From: Erythrophleum ivorense
Lineage: Eukaryota > Streptophyta > Magnoliopsida > Fabales > Fabaceae
Reading direction: 5' to 3'
NCBI GenBank assembly: GCA_026724425.1
Contig: JAIUCV010000008.1
Location: 27,012,477-27,076,476, forward strand
Length of the DNA stretch: 64,000 nucleotides
Within the stretch, counting starts at the first letter, position 1. Each line of letters opens with the position of its first letter. Under the pieces are notes generated by a model that was given only the letters and a program-made list of their open reading frames with translations, did no database searches and was not told the origin of the DNA. Position numbers and translations under genes: made by a program. Below are positions 37,579 through 48,465 of this stretch, piece after piece.

Positions 37579-37860
37579 TAAATGTAACACCATAATTCTC
37601 TAGCTCATCTAATGTTATTTCTAGACTTCCTTCCATGCATAATACAAGAATTTCAAGGAAAGTCATTAAAAATATTCAATTAAATTGCATTACATCATAC
37701 ATAAATTTTTTGTTTCTAATAAATGTAACACCATAATTCTCTAGCTCATCTAATGTTATTTCTAGGCTTCCTTCCATGCATAATAAAAGAATTTCAAGGA
37801 AAGCCATTAAAAATATTCAATTAAATTGCATTACGTCATAGATAAATTTTTTGTTTCATG
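37579..37860 (-). repeat. 141-base tandem duplication of the LTR end
   Basis: AATAAATGTAACACCATAAT begins at 37579 and again at 37720. The two units differ at only a few positions. The second reads on into normal LTR (GTTTCATGTCCCATGG). Confidence 0.9.
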
Positions 37861-38647
37861 TCCCATGGACCATATGAAGTCATCCATCTCATTCTTATAT
37901 TTAAATACACAAATACAACTCAAAACCATCTCAAGAAGTGGCCAAGAACTCGAGCTAATGGAGTATATACATGAAAATAAAATTGGTATTTCACCTCAGA
38001 TTGGTATTTCAATTTTCTATCATGAATTTTGAAAAATCATAACTAATTATAGAAAAATCAAAATCAAGCACACTATACTATTCTAGAATGCTACAGATGT
38101 CTAATTTATAATAAAAATAATTTTGGACCAAAAAGGAAAATCTAGCTACTAGAAATCAGTGGAATAGTAACCAAGGTCACCTATCGCTACTGGTATTATC
38201 CCTGAAATTCAAAAATTCATATCTCCCTAGTTAGATGTCCAATTGGGGTGATCTTAGTGGCCATAGAAATATTATCATTTCTAGTCTATGTCTATAATTC
38301 ATGAGCATTGGACACTATTTGACTCTCCAATGACACAGCACAAGAAACTGACCATATGAATAGTACTTATACCAGAACAGTAGAAAAATGACAAATTTGA
38401 AAAATCATAATTAATTCCACAAAGCTCAAATTAATCTGATCTTTGGCTTTCTAAAAATCTCTAGATAATATCTATATGCATGCCAAATTTCATAGGTAAA
38501 TTCATTAATTTGGTTAGATCTTGACATTAGATTGCAAATATGCCATTTTGGTGTCTTCTGAGGGTCTCAAATGAACAAATAAACTCATATACATGAAGGC
38601 AACTCATATTCACAAGCCACAATCCACATTAAAGTACCTAAACCTTT

Positions 38648-38659
38648 GCTCTAATACCA
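38648..38659 (-). other. Primer binding site of element B, second copy
   Basis: The minus strand reads TGGTATTAGAGC, one transition from the tRNA-iMet complement. It is five bases from the edge of the full LTR at 38665. Confidence 0.85.
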
Positions 38660-38664
38660 ATAAA

Positions 38665-41600
38665 GGTAACACTATAATTCTTTAGCTCATCTAATGTTAT
38701 TTCTAGGCTTCCTTCCATGCATAATACAAAAATTCAAGGAAAGCCATTAAAAATATTCAATTAAATTGCGTTATGTCATAGATAAATTTTTTGTTTTGTG
38801 TCTCGTGGATCATATGAAGTCATCCATCTCATTATTATATTTAAATACAAATTAAAACTCAAAACCAACTCAAGAAATGGTCAAGAAATCGAGCTAATGG
38901 AGTATATACATGAAAATAATGTGTGCAGCCTCGGATTGGTATTTCAGCTTTTTGTCATGAAATTTGAAATATTATAAATAATTCTAAAAAAATCAAAATC
39001 AAGCACACTATACCATTCTAAAAATCTAAAGATGTATAATTTGTGCTAAAAATAATTTAGGACCACAAAAAGAACATCTAGCTACTAGAAATTGATAGAA
39101 TGGTAACCAAGGTCGCCTATCACAACTGGTACTGTCCTTGAACTTCAAAAATTCATCTCTCTACTCAGATGTCCAATTAGGTGATCTTAATGGCCATAGA
39201 AATCTTATCATATATAGTTTGTTCTTGTAAAATGGCATGAGTATTAGACATCATTTGACTCTCAAATAACATAGCATAAGAAACTGACCATATGAACAGT
39301 GCTTATACCAGAACAACAGAAAAATGGTAACTTTGAAAAATCATAATTAATTCCAAAGAGCTCCAATTAATCTGTCCTTTAACTTCCCAAAAGGTTCTAG
39401 ATAAGATCTATATGAATGCCAAATTTTATGGGCAAATTCGTTCATTTGATCAGATCTTGATATTAGGTTGCAAATATGCCATTTTGGTGTCTTCTAAGGG
39501 TCTCAAATGGCCCAAAATTGCTTCTAAGACAACCATGGCCACTCAAAATTACTTCTAAGACAACCATGGCCACTTGAGCATGTGGGAAAGCACCAAAATG
39601 ATCTATTAAACATGTCTTAAAGGTGCACATACCCAGATTTCACGAACTCACACTCTTACCCCAAGGTATACACAAGATTATATAGGCTAGTTCTTGCTAT
39701 TCAATGTCCAAATCATACAATATCATCTATATGGCATCAAATCTCATTCATACATCATTAATTCATGTAATTACATATGGTCATAAGCTCATACATCATA
39801 TACAATATTGGATTACATCATATGCCATTCATATGGCTACAAAATGGCAAAATTCCATACCTTATTATCAATCTTCTTCCTTTAGGCTCGGTGGCTTCCA
39901 TTCCTTGGCTCACTTGATCTACCTAGACACGTTAGACATGTGGGGAGGAAGGAATGAGATTCTAGGAATCCCAATAGCTCTTCTCCCTTTCAACCATACA
40001 TAAAGAATGCAAATCCAAGTCTAAAAATGCATGCATGAGCATCATGGGGCATGTAGTCATTCATGAAACATTTCTAGCATTCAAGAAAACATACAAAACA
40101 TACATCGACTTGCCAAGTAAGTGGTTTAGTCTCACCTATTATTTTCAAGGATTTTGGACTTGCCTTACCCTTTTTCTTAAAAGCTTCAAACTAAGCCTTA
40201 CTCTTAGAAGACTTTTAACTTTGTCTCAACCATTCTTAAGTGTTCTTGGCTGATCCTCACCATGGCTAGTGGGTTCTTGGCTTCACCACGCTTAAGCAAA
40301 TACATAAAGCATCATTTGAAGACATAATATAACATCATGGTACTATGGCATATAGAAGCATGCTAAAACATTTCTCATAGCTCAAAGCATACATACACAT
40401 TCAAGACAAGGAAAACATCCACTCATGTATGAGAGAAAGAAGAGAGAGCTATCTTTGTCACAATTACACACTTTCTTCCTTGAATTTAATTCCTCTCCCA
40501 TGGCCACACACTCATAAGAAGGTGAGAATTGTTTCCTTTCGCCTAAACACATAATATGGAAGCCAATTACACTCTTGGAACAATTTATAAATCTACATAT
40601 TCATTAAAAAAGCTAGATGGTTCAAATGCCTCTTTTATGGTTCCATAATGCACTTAATTAAGCAACCTTATGAAAATATCATCTTTGCTCCATTCTTTCC
40701 ATCCATTTTTGGTTCTTGACTCCTTTTAAGCCTCTTGGAGTCATCACACAATTAATTCAAGGAGCCTAGTTAGGTGTTGCTTCTTTTAGCCATAATATGG
40801 AACCTATGATGCCATCTCACTATCCATGGCTTTTAAAATTTTTTCAAGGCTTCCTCTCATCCTCTTCCATCATATATGACTTAAAATCAAGCTTGGAACA
40901 AATTAAACTATCCCTTGGTACTCTTTTTAGCCTAGGCCAAAACCATACACCAAGAGAGTATCAAGTGGGTTTGTTTTGTTTTCTTGATGGAAGATGCATA
41001 TGGGAAGCTTATTAGGGATCTTTGGAGCTCATTCAAACACTCATCTTGGCCTAAAAATGCTTGTATCAAAATAGAATTTTAAAGGAACACTTGAAACTCT
41101 AACTTTTCTATCTTGAAATCTAATGGTTATTTTGTTATTTTCTTTACATATTCTTGTTCTCCTCCCTTATGTTCCTAAGATTCATCCTTGGTTTGGCTAG
41201 AAACTCAACCCCTTAGGGCTGGTCTTACATAGGTCGAACAACACAAGAAGAAGAACAAGAAACATCAAACTTGAAGCATGGCAAAATACCTTAGTTTCTT
41301 TGTTCCCTTTGCTTGTTTTTCACCTTGCTTGGATTCTTCTCCTTGAATTTAAAAATCTCTCCTCTATTTTTCCCTCAAAAGAGACCCAAAAACTTTAACA
41401 AAACCATAGAAAGAAAGAGGAGAAGGAGAAGAATAACTTTGCTAAAGGAAAGACTAAGAAATTCCATTGATTTCATACCATTATCTTGGGTTTTTCTCCT
41501 CTTTTCTCTCCTCTTGTGCACTCCTAAATTTTCTAGTCTCTCTCTCTCTATTTTTGGGCAGAATAAAGTCAGTGAAGAAGGATGAAGAAGGGGCGTGACT

Positions 41601-42159
41601 TTTAAAGACTGTTCAAGAAGCTACTTGTTCACAAAAATTCTAATTTTACCCTTAATCTTAGCATTTTTGTTTTTTTGTTCGTTTTAGCTCCTTTTTTAAA
41701 TCCTTCTTTTCCATCATAAAACTTAGGTCCTCAATCTTATAAAATGCTTTTGGAATCACTCAAATTGGAGCTAAAACCTTCTCGAATGAAAGGGTCAAAA
41801 TTTGGGTCAACCTACATTAGAAAATGTACACCGCAGGGGTTTTAACTATCACAGGGCTTCCTATGGTTTTCAGGACCTCTGAGAACCCCAAAGAACTCAA
41901 CTTTACCATTTAAAAAGTTGTCCTATGAAAATTCTAAAATTTACTCAAAATTACAAAAATGCCATTATGTTATGTATCTATTTCGTTAATTTTTGTCTGG
42001 CCATTTTAGCCTTTGTTTCAGGGCACCTTTGGCCTTCTAAATTCATTATTTAATGTTTAGATAATCATTTTAATTTTTTTGGACCTTAGCCAATTCATTT
42101 CAGAGGACCTACTTTGAAAATATATCCATTTCCATTGTTTTTACGAAAATGACATTACA
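38665..42159 (-). mobile_element. Element B 5' LTR (F1), complete
   Basis: It starts GGTAACACTATAAT (family TGTAACACCATAAT) and ends GAAAATGACATTACA, 3495 bases in all. It is very similar by eye to the 3' LTR at 32867-36012. A 31-base tandem duplication lies at 39513-39574. The right flank is F3 LTR sequence, so B inserted into the F3 LTR X; the expected right target duplication is ATTAT (42160-42164), and the left partner was lost in the deletion at 32866. The minus-strand TATA box has decayed to TTTAAAAG near 41600. Confidence 0.85.
39513..39574. repeat. 31-base tandem duplication in element B 5' LTR
   Basis: CAAAATTGCTTCTAAGACAA plus CCATGGCCACT is repeated in direct succession with one G-to-A difference. 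The 3' LTR of B and the other F1 copies carry one unit only, so it arose after B inserted. Confidence 0.88.
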
Positions 42160-43368
42160 ATTATATGTTTCTCTTCCTCAAAAAGCACCAGAACCCGTAG
42201 CTCTTCTTCCATTAATGTTGCTTCTACTGCTGCCCTTGCTTCCCATGTGTTCTACTAAGCTCTTATTCCTCATCCACCCAAGTGTTTGAGTAAGCCATGA
42301 GTGTGTTTAAATGAAGTCCTTGACTTGTGTTGCCTCTTCCATGCAAGCTCGAGTCTCTCCTCTCCCACAACATCTTCACAAACTTATGGCTTCTTCCTCT
42401 CGATGCTCTCTCTTAATAACGTGACTTCATCCCTCTATTTCTGTTCACATTCTGCTCTCCAAAATTGGGACTACTTCATGCTCATATGTACCTTCATATA
42501 GCTTCTTTTTCTTCATTTATTGGTCTATGCTTCTTCTCTTCTTTCCTATTCATTCCCATGTTAGCTCCTTGCTTGTGAACCCATGAGTGGAGTGTATGCT
42601 GGAATATGGAGTTGCTACATGGAATGATATGAGAATGAGTGCAGGGAGCTAGCTTGTATGACGTGGAAATGTGGGTGTTACTGCGTGATGGTGTGTGCTT
42701 GAGTGAAATGCATCTATGTGAAAGGGTGGCTGGAGGTTGGACTCGTGGCAACATGCTAAATGAGTGCATGTGAGATAAATGGAATGAATGAGCATGCATG
42801 GCTTCCTATGTGTGTTGGAGTTGCTGGAAGTGAAGTGGTTGATCCCTCTTTCACCTCTTATGGACCTCCCAAACACGTGGCTGTGTGTGATGTGGATGAA
42901 TGTGTAACTTGTAGGCTTTAAATGTGAGTGGGTGGCTACATGTATGAACTTATGTAGTGTAGCTTCCATGAAAGAATCAAGTGAGAAAGAGTTACATGAG
43001 GTGAATTCATGTGTGAATGTATCTAGTGAGGTGCCATGTGAGAATAGAGGGAGAGTGAATGCACTAATTATGGAGTGGACCATGGCATTTTTCTTCCCCA
43101 ATTATTCTTCCATATTTTCTCCAACATTTAAATTTAAATTGTCCAAAGTATGCACAAAAAGGAATGAGAGAAATTTAAGTAAGAATATTCACAAAATTTA
43201 TTTAAAAGGATTTATGCACTAAAATTCCACAATTTTGCAAATTAATTCCTAGAGTGCAGAAATGGCCAGTAAACTCAAATATCCTCCAAATAAAATCCCT
43301 TAAGCCTTAATTCATTATTAAATGCCTAAGTTTAAAGGAACTAATATGTATAAAAATGGCATTCATCA
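42160..43368 (-). mobile_element. F3 LTR X, right-hand segment
   Basis: This is the first 1.2 kb, in LTR sense, of the F3 LTR, matching the reverse complement of the start of the LTR at 60533. It contains several ACGTG cores (near 42419, 42659 and 42872), also seen in the other F3 LTRs. Two overlapping minus-strand ORFs of 101 and 150 codons (42494-43101) encode His/Ser/Thr-rich strings. They have no counterpart at the same place in the LTR at 60533 and are likely chance. Confidence 0.75.
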
Positions 43369-43373
43369 GTATT

Positions 43374-43601
43374 CTAAAAATTGCTTGAAATTACAAAGAT
43401 GTCATTATGTTACGTAACCATTTCGTTAAATTCTGTCTAGTTATTTTAGCTTTAGTTTCTAGGTACCTCTGGCCTTCTATTTTCATTACTTAATGTCTAG
43501 ATCATCATTCTAATTTTTTTGTACCTTAACCAATTCATTTCAACGGACTTACTCTTTTAACGTATTCATTTTCATCGTTTTTACGAAAATCAGACATTAC
43601 A
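43374..43601 (-). mobile_element. F1 LTR C, terminal segment
   Basis: The last 228 bases on the + strand of LTR C, from CTAAAAATTGC to CAGACATTACA. It continues in register from the left part that stops at 29335. Confidence 0.8.
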
Positions 43602-44148
43602 TTTTATAAAACCTACCTTGGCTAAATCACCTTTTTAAAGTAAAAAATGGAGCTACAATGTTGGTAGAACCCTAGCCTCCCCTGGACCTTCGAATTTTCG
43701 CTCTTTGTTATGCAGAACCTTGTATTTTTAGCACCCAAATGAAAAGCAAATAAGCTCTTTAAGGTTTTAATGCAAAGGGGCTGGCCCAATAGGCCTTATG
43801 TTTCAAGTGGGCTAATACTTAACAAATTGGGCTAGGCTATATGGGTTAATTGAGTGCAAAAATGGGTTAGGCTTCCATAAGAGTAGAGTTGGGTCTTATT
43901 TAAATGAAATTGGACTTCCAATAATGTTCTTGATACACATAATTTAATCATGGGCCCAAGTCATATTTAAATCCATAAATACTATTATACTTCCTAAAAA
44001 TAGTCTAATTAATTATTATTATTATATTAAGATATTCAAATTTGTTATTTTCCTTAAGATTCTTATTTCCTCATAATTTTCCTTAAATCCTCTTAATAAT
44101 TTTGATAATCTCCAAATAATTACTATTAATTATTTTTCGGGTGTTACA
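43602..44148 (-). mobile_element. F2 LTR, right-hand segment
   Basis: This is the 5' end, in LTR sense, of the F2 LTR. It contains AT-rich sequence and blocks such as GGGCTGGCCCAATAGGCC, and ends in CGGGTGTTACA. It encodes nothing. Confidence 0.7.
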
Positions 44149-44975
44149 CTTGTGAAGCTTCCTAAATGTCTTAGGATCTCATACATACTCTTACATTGGC
44201 TAGACTATCCTTAGAAAGCTTCAAGAATGGCTAGGTGCAACAAAATCCCTAGACTTTGTAGCTTGAATTCCAAAGCTTCTCTTTTACATCTAATTGCATA
44301 TTCTTGTTTCTCATGCTTCAAAACCCTTGTTTCTTCCTTGGTTTGGTCAGAAGTCATCCCTTCTTAGATGGTCTAGGGTTGGCCGAAAATACACCTAAGG
44401 AGAACAAGCAAGAAGAAGCAAGACAAGCCATGGAAGTTACCTTGGTTTCAAGCCTTTCCAAGAGCACTTTCACTTGTTTCTACTCTCTCTTTCAAAATCT
44501 CTCTTCCTCTTACCAAACTAGCCATGAGTCAACCTCAAATCAATCATCAAAGCTATAAGAAAAGAGAGGAGAAAAAGGAGGACAAGGTTAGTAAAGGGAG
44601 GAGCATGAAAAATTATGGATTTTCTTATCTTTTTCCTTGGTTTTTCCTCCCTTCTCTTCTCTCTTTTGGTGCGCCACTTCAAGGAGTCCAAGTTATGTTT
44701 TGGAGCAAAATTAGGTCGATAGAATGAAGAAAAGGGGTAGGGCATGAGATATAAGAAGCAAGGCTAAGTTATAAGACTTTTTGTCCCTTTTCTTGGTTAT
44801 TTCCATTTGGGCTTATTTCAACTCCTTTTGAGAACCGTCTTTTCCATTATGAAATTTAGGCTCTATAATTCATAAAATACCTTTGGTTTTACCTATATTG
44901 GATTGAAAACTTTTATGAATAAATTGGTCAAAGTTTTGGTCAACTTATACTCTAAAATGTAAACCAGAGGGGTTA
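44149..44975 (-). mobile_element. F1 LTR D, second segment
   Basis: It resumes the LTR left at 16920 (CTTGTGAAGCTTCCTAAATG) and runs in F1 order to CCAGAGGGGTT. There the family would continue TTAACTGTCCC, but unrelated sequence starts. It is more diverged from the family than most other copies, as expected for one of the outer, older layers. A possible TATA box on the minus strand (CTTATATCT) lies near 44742. Confidence 0.65.
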
Positions 44976-46186
44976 GGTTAAAGTAAGATGGATGTTAATA
45001 CTTAAACTATAGTTGCTTTGGGTTTGGTTATGGTTTAGAAGCCTTAGGGGATATGGTTAGGTTATTTTGGTCATGTTGGTTATGAGTCAATCCATCCCTT
45101 GGGTATACCTCAACTCATTTTGCTGCGATGAGAAGTTGTAAGGTGGTTTTGGGGATGTTGCAGTCATATGTTGCATCTGAGGTTGTTCTGGAGTTTTGAG
45201 GATGAGGATATGTTTATTTAGTTCATTAAAACTTGTTCAAAGTGGTTTAAGGTCAATTGGTAGGAAAAATACACATTTTGAAGTTGTCACTTATGGTTTC
45301 ATATGCCTTTGCAGTCATAATTGAAGTTAGAATGCTTAGATAAGCTTTGAAATTCTTGGTTTAGGTAATACAATTAGATGGGGATTATTAGAATGTAAAT
45401 CCTTTAATAACCTTGTCTTTTAGCCATTAAAAGACCCTAGGATTGATCTTGAGCTGGTAATAAGTTGTTAGTTTATTTATTTAAACGTTTGGGTGTAGTA
45501 GGTTTTCAAGTCACGACCAAGTTTTCCCAAGTCATGGCCAAAATGTGCAAATAGTGTTTTAGTAATGATTTTGGCTACAACAACAAAATTTTTGGCAATG
45601 GCGCAAACACTTCACCATGGTGCAACATATTCTAGCCATAACAAAAAACCATCTAAAGGCTAATTTGGTCGCGGCACAAGTATTTCGGCTACGACATAAG
45701 TAGTTAGCTGTGGCATAAATATTTTTTGCTGCGACACAAATTGTGTCTACTAGGAAAATTGGTCTAAACCTAAGTTTAGCCACAATGTAAGTCTTTCAAG
45801 TTGCACTATAAGCTTAGAATTTAGCTTTTAAAGGTTCCAGAGGCTAAGTTGGTCACTGTGCAACCATTCTAATTTATGGCCTAAGTGTTGAAACCTCTAG
45901 TTTAGCCATTAATTCCTAATTTTCACCATGGTAGTGATGAGTAATGGTTTTAAATCCAACATATATGAGTTTTTAGTCTTTTTAGAGGTATTTTGGTTGA
46001 GATAAAAATTGATGATGAGAATTTTGAATTCCTAAGAACAATAATCCCATTGTACAACTTGATGGTCAATAATGATTATTTAAAGGTTTACATTTTCTCG
46101 TATCTTCATCCATTGCTAACTCATTAACCAAATTAGACCTTAAATATACTCAATTAATAACACACTTATGTTTAATAAACTTAATT
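44976..46186. repeat. Unclassified repeat with a GC-motif array
   Basis: This stretch is not F1. Between about 45540 and 45760 it carries a loose array of a roughly 20-base unit: GTCGCGGCACAAGTATTTC, GGCTACGACATAAGTAG, GCTGTGGCATAAATA, GCTGCGACACAAATTG. The same kind of unit occurs in the F2 LTR at 20640-21050, so this may be a diverged piece of an F2-like LTR. I could not align the rest convincingly in either direction. The 74-codon ORF at 45559-45783 (-) merely reads through the array. Confidence 0.45.
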
Positions 46187-46387
46187 AGTACTTAGGGTGG
46201 TTATAAGTAAGGCTATTTGAGAAAAGCCTTGTATGAACCTTCTATAGTAACTTACCAAACCTAAAAAACTTCTAACCTCAATGATGGTTTTTGGCTTATC
46301 CCACTGTAACAAAGCCTCAACTTTATGGGGATCAACTGCAACCCTTACTAGTTAGATCACATGACCTAAAAACCTTACTTCAATTCA
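46187..46387 (-). pseudogene. pol: RT-RNase H connection remnant
   Basis: On the minus strand the frame continues past the stops after the reverse transcriptase with segments VDPHKVEALLQWDKPKT, EVRSFLGLVSYYRRFIQGF and SQIALL. These are the standard connection between reverse transcriptase and RNase H in plant gypsy elements (the EVRSFLGL.YYRRF block). The frame contains stops near its start and fades out near 46187. No RNase H or integrase follows to the left. Confidence 0.85.
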
Positions 46388-46852
46388 TTAAAACTCACAT
46401 TTACTAAGTTTGGTGTGCAATCTCTTATCTTTCAAAGTTTTATGGACTATTTTTAAATGCCTCTCATGCTCTTCAAATGACTTAGAGTACACAAGAATGT
46501 AATCAATAAAGACCATAAAAAATGTATCAAAATATGTTCTAAATACTCTATTCATATAGTCCATAAAAGCAATTGGTGCACTAGTTAAACCAAATGGCAT
46601 AACTAGGAACTCATAGTGCCCATATCTAGTCTTGAAGGTTGTTTTCGGGATGTCTTCAGCTCGAACTCTCAACTGATGATAGCCACATCTAAGGTCTATT
46701 TTAGAAAACACTGATGCCCTCATTAATTGATCTAAAAGATCATCAATTTTAGGGAGGGGATATTTATTCTTAATTATAACTTTATTAAGTTCTCTATATT
46801 CTATACATAATCTTAAACTACCATATTTTTTTCACAAACAAATAAAAGCTTC
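46388..46852 (-). pseudogene. pol: Reverse transcriptase core with damaged catalytic motif
   Basis: The minus strand encodes the reverse transcriptase palm: GSLRLCIEYRELNKV, IKNKYPLPKIDDL, FSKIDLRCGYHQLRV, YGHYEFLVMPFGLTSAP and VFIDYILVYSKSFEEH. The last segment should be FIDDIL; the second catalytic Asp is Tyr. Most of the core (46388-46723) is open for 111 codons. Upstream, two stops interrupt the segment between SP and KKYGS, where the family has a conserved Trp-Gly and a Lys-rich loop. It is Tekay/Del-like by sequence. Whether it belongs to F1, F2 or another family cannot be told, because its own LTRs and primer site are not adjacent. Confidence 0.9.
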
Positions 46853-47320
46853 TTAAGGTGATACATTAGGGTGTACGAACCCTTTTTCTAACAATTCCTC
46901 AATTTGCTTTTTTAATTCTGCTAGCTCAGTGGCAACCATCTTATAAGGAGTTTTAGACCCTAGTCTAGCCCTAACTACAATATTAATAGGGAACTCTATC
47001 TCTTTCACACGAGGTAGACCACTAGAATTAAAATCTTTAAAGAAAACTTTTGAGAATTCCTTAATTATAGGAATCTCATCTATCCTTTCATCTACCTTAG
47101 CCTGTATAGAGAAAAAGACTAGAAACCCTTGGCATCTATGTTTTAAGTTATCTCTTAACCTGAGTGATGGATAAGAAAGATAATTCAGCCCTAGTACTAG
47201 GTATAGTCCTACATTTAAGTAAGATAATGGTTTTATGATCATAATCAAGCATAGCATTGTTAATAGCCATCCAATCATGTCAATAATCAAATCAATATCA
47301 TGAAAAGACATACAAATCAA
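46853..47320 (-). pseudogene. pol: Protease end and RT N-terminal region
   Basis: An open stretch of 155 codons on the minus strand. The first third is a scrambled protease end (DLIIDMIGWLL where the family has a GMDWL motif, suggesting a local frameshift). It is followed by CQGFLVFF, IPIIKEFSKVFFKD, LPRVKEIEFPINIV and TPYKMVATELAELKKQIEE, the usual entry into gypsy reverse transcriptase, ending LLEKGFVHPNVSP before a stop. The ATG given by the open frame is internal and not a real start. About 60 further bases to 47383 are probably upstream interior of the same element. Confidence 0.88.
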
Positions 47321-47383
47321 ATTAAATCAATGGTATTAAAACAATAATTAAACTATATAGTGATATTCAAACAATGTGAGAAG

Positions 47384-48443
47384 TGTAACATTCGGTTCTT
47401 CTACAACTAATCTAGAATCAATGAGATAATGGGAGAAGACCTTACAACAATATGAATTGAGGACAATTAAAGGTTAAATATTACTCGGATCATCCAAAGA
47501 TGTGGTTACAAAGCTTTGGATGGCTTAAAATTAGAGCCAAAATGCCTAAATGGAGAAACAGACATATCAGTGGCAAAATCATAATTTCAGGCAAAATTTT
47601 AAAAAACATAAGGAAAAGGGTTTTAAATGCCAAAAATAATCTCATTAGGGTTTTTAGAGGTCCTGAAAACTATTAGAATAGCTAAAACATTTACGGTGTA
47701 TGATTTAGGATGTTAATTAACTATAACTTTAACTAAACTATTCGATATAGTTTTAAATTCCATAAATTTCAAAATAAATGCTTTTAATAAAGTAGAAAGC
47801 CTAAATTTTCATATGAAAAAAGACAATTTTCAAAAAGGATGTAAAAAGAGCTTAAACAGGGCAGTCAAAACATAATAGCAAAAGTGTAATTATGGAAAAA
47901 TGATAAAATATCCTCTCCACCCTTTTATCATGACCATGACATGTCTCTTTCTTCAAACTAACTTAGAGACCTCTAGATTTAGTAGTAATGGCATCCAAGA
48001 AAGAGGAAGAGAAAGAAGAAAATGGAGCCAAAAAAGTAAGGAAATAGGCCAAATTTCATGTTATGGTAGTTATTAACCTTGCTCTACTTGTTATGCTCTT
48101 TCTAATGATGGTTTTGGCTTCTTAAAAGGATGAAATTTATGGCTGACCTGATGAGAAAAGAAGGACATTTAAGGAAGCCAATTGTATTGTAAGAAATTGC
48201 AAGAAAAAAGCTTTCAAATGAGGTATTTATTAAGTTAGAAAACTTGCTCTTATTTGGGTTTAAGACCTTCTCCTATTCGGCCTAGAGAGAGAAAGAAGGA
48301 AGCAAGTATTTGTTTAATGAAAACTTAAGAGTAACAAGGGTTTTAAAGGGAGTAGAGAAAGATTATGTAATTAAAATCAAGTAGAAAACCATAAAATGCA
48401 AGATAAGCTATCTAGGGTTCAAATTGCACCTTAGATTTTTTTT
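47384..48443 (+). mobile_element. Diverged F1-like LTR P, 5' part
   Basis: It starts TGTAACATTCGGTTC and keeps the F1 block order: GGTTTTTAGAGGTCCTGAAA, then a leader region, ending GGGTTCAAATTGCACCTTAG. In the family that last block continues as GCACCTTAAACTC at about 1 kb into the LTR. It is clearly more diverged than other plus copies. It is cut by a fragment of an F2 LTR. The right remainder is not in the window. Confidence 0.6.
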
Positions 48444-48465
48444 CGTAACAACCTTAACTCCTAAT
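48444..48465 (-). mobile_element. Tip of an F2-like LTR
   Basis: CGTAACAACCTTAACTCCTA matches the F2 edge at 16921 (TGTAACAACCTTAATTCTTA) with three transitions. It is cut after 22 bases by the next plus-strand LTR. It is too short for certainty on its own, but the position at an LTR junction supports it. Confidence 0.5.

Larger units (their letters stand above)
37494..38664 (-). repeat. 1082-base tandem duplication of leader, primer site and LTR end
   Basis: CAAATAAACTCATATACATG starts at 37494 and again at 38576, and the following leader, primer site and LTR beginning are repeated. The first unit contains about 850 bases of LTR and stops at TCTCAAATGAA. The second unit leads into a complete LTR. 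Within the first unit a further 141-base tandem duplication (LTR start at 37583 and again at 37724) is present that the second lacks. The result is an element with two primer sites and a partial LTR embedded between leader copies. It may have arisen by template switching during reverse transcription or by unequal exchange. Confidence 0.88.
29336..43368 (-). mobile_element. F3 LTR X with GTATT target duplication, partly deleted
   Basis: The right part (42160-43368) ends in GCATTCATCA. Its reverse complement, starting TGATGAATGCCATTTTTATA, matches the start of the F3 LTR at 60533 over more than 150 bases (for example TAAACTTAGGCATTT and TTAGTGCAT). The left end survives as only 12 bases, TGATAGTTGTGT (29336-29347), similar to the family terminus TGACGATTGTGT. 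GTATT flanks both ends (29331-29335 and 43369-43373), and LTR C continues across the joined site. The middle, about 1.4 kb, is missing. That loss coincides with the junction at 32866 between LTR U and element B. Confidence 0.72.
22680..43601 (-). mobile_element. F1 solo LTR C with TTTTA target duplication, containing nested inserts
   Basis: It starts with TGTAACACCATATC at 22680 and ends with CAGACATTACA at 43601. The flanks TTTTA at 22675-22679 and 43602-43606 match, and F2 sequence lies on both sides. The LTR itself consists of 22680-25443, 28924-29335 and 43374-43601, about 3.4 kb in total. It is interrupted by a plus-strand F1 LTR (25444-28918) and by an F3 LTR (29336-43368). TTTTA is low-complexity in this DNA, so the match alone is weak. 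The shared host on both sides and the correct total length make the call reasonably firm. Confidence 0.78.
16921..44148 (-). mobile_element. F2 solo LTR with CTTGT target duplication, heavily interrupted
   Basis: The outer boundaries are TGTAACAACC at 16921 and CGGGTGTTACA ending at 44148. Both are flanked by the exact duplication CTTGT (16916-16920 and 44149-44153), and the F1 sequence on the two sides joins without a gap. Removing the solo F1 LTR at 16974-20414 and the nest at 22680-43601 with their target duplications leaves 2855 bases. That remainder has TG...CA ends and inverted TGTAACA/TGTTACA termini but no primer site or polypurine tract next to an LTR edge, so I read it as a single solo LTR of a second chromovirus-like family. 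The start TGTAACACCCG on the minus strand is typical of plant gypsy LTRs. The remaining segments are 16921-16973, 20415-22679 and 43602-44148. Confidence 0.8.

Noticed and set aside
42494..43101. Overlapping minus-strand ORFs of 101 and 150 codons
   Set aside because: They lie wholly inside the F3 LTR. The encoded strings are His/Ser/Thr-rich and low in complexity, and the matching part of the LTR at 60533 has no equivalent frame.
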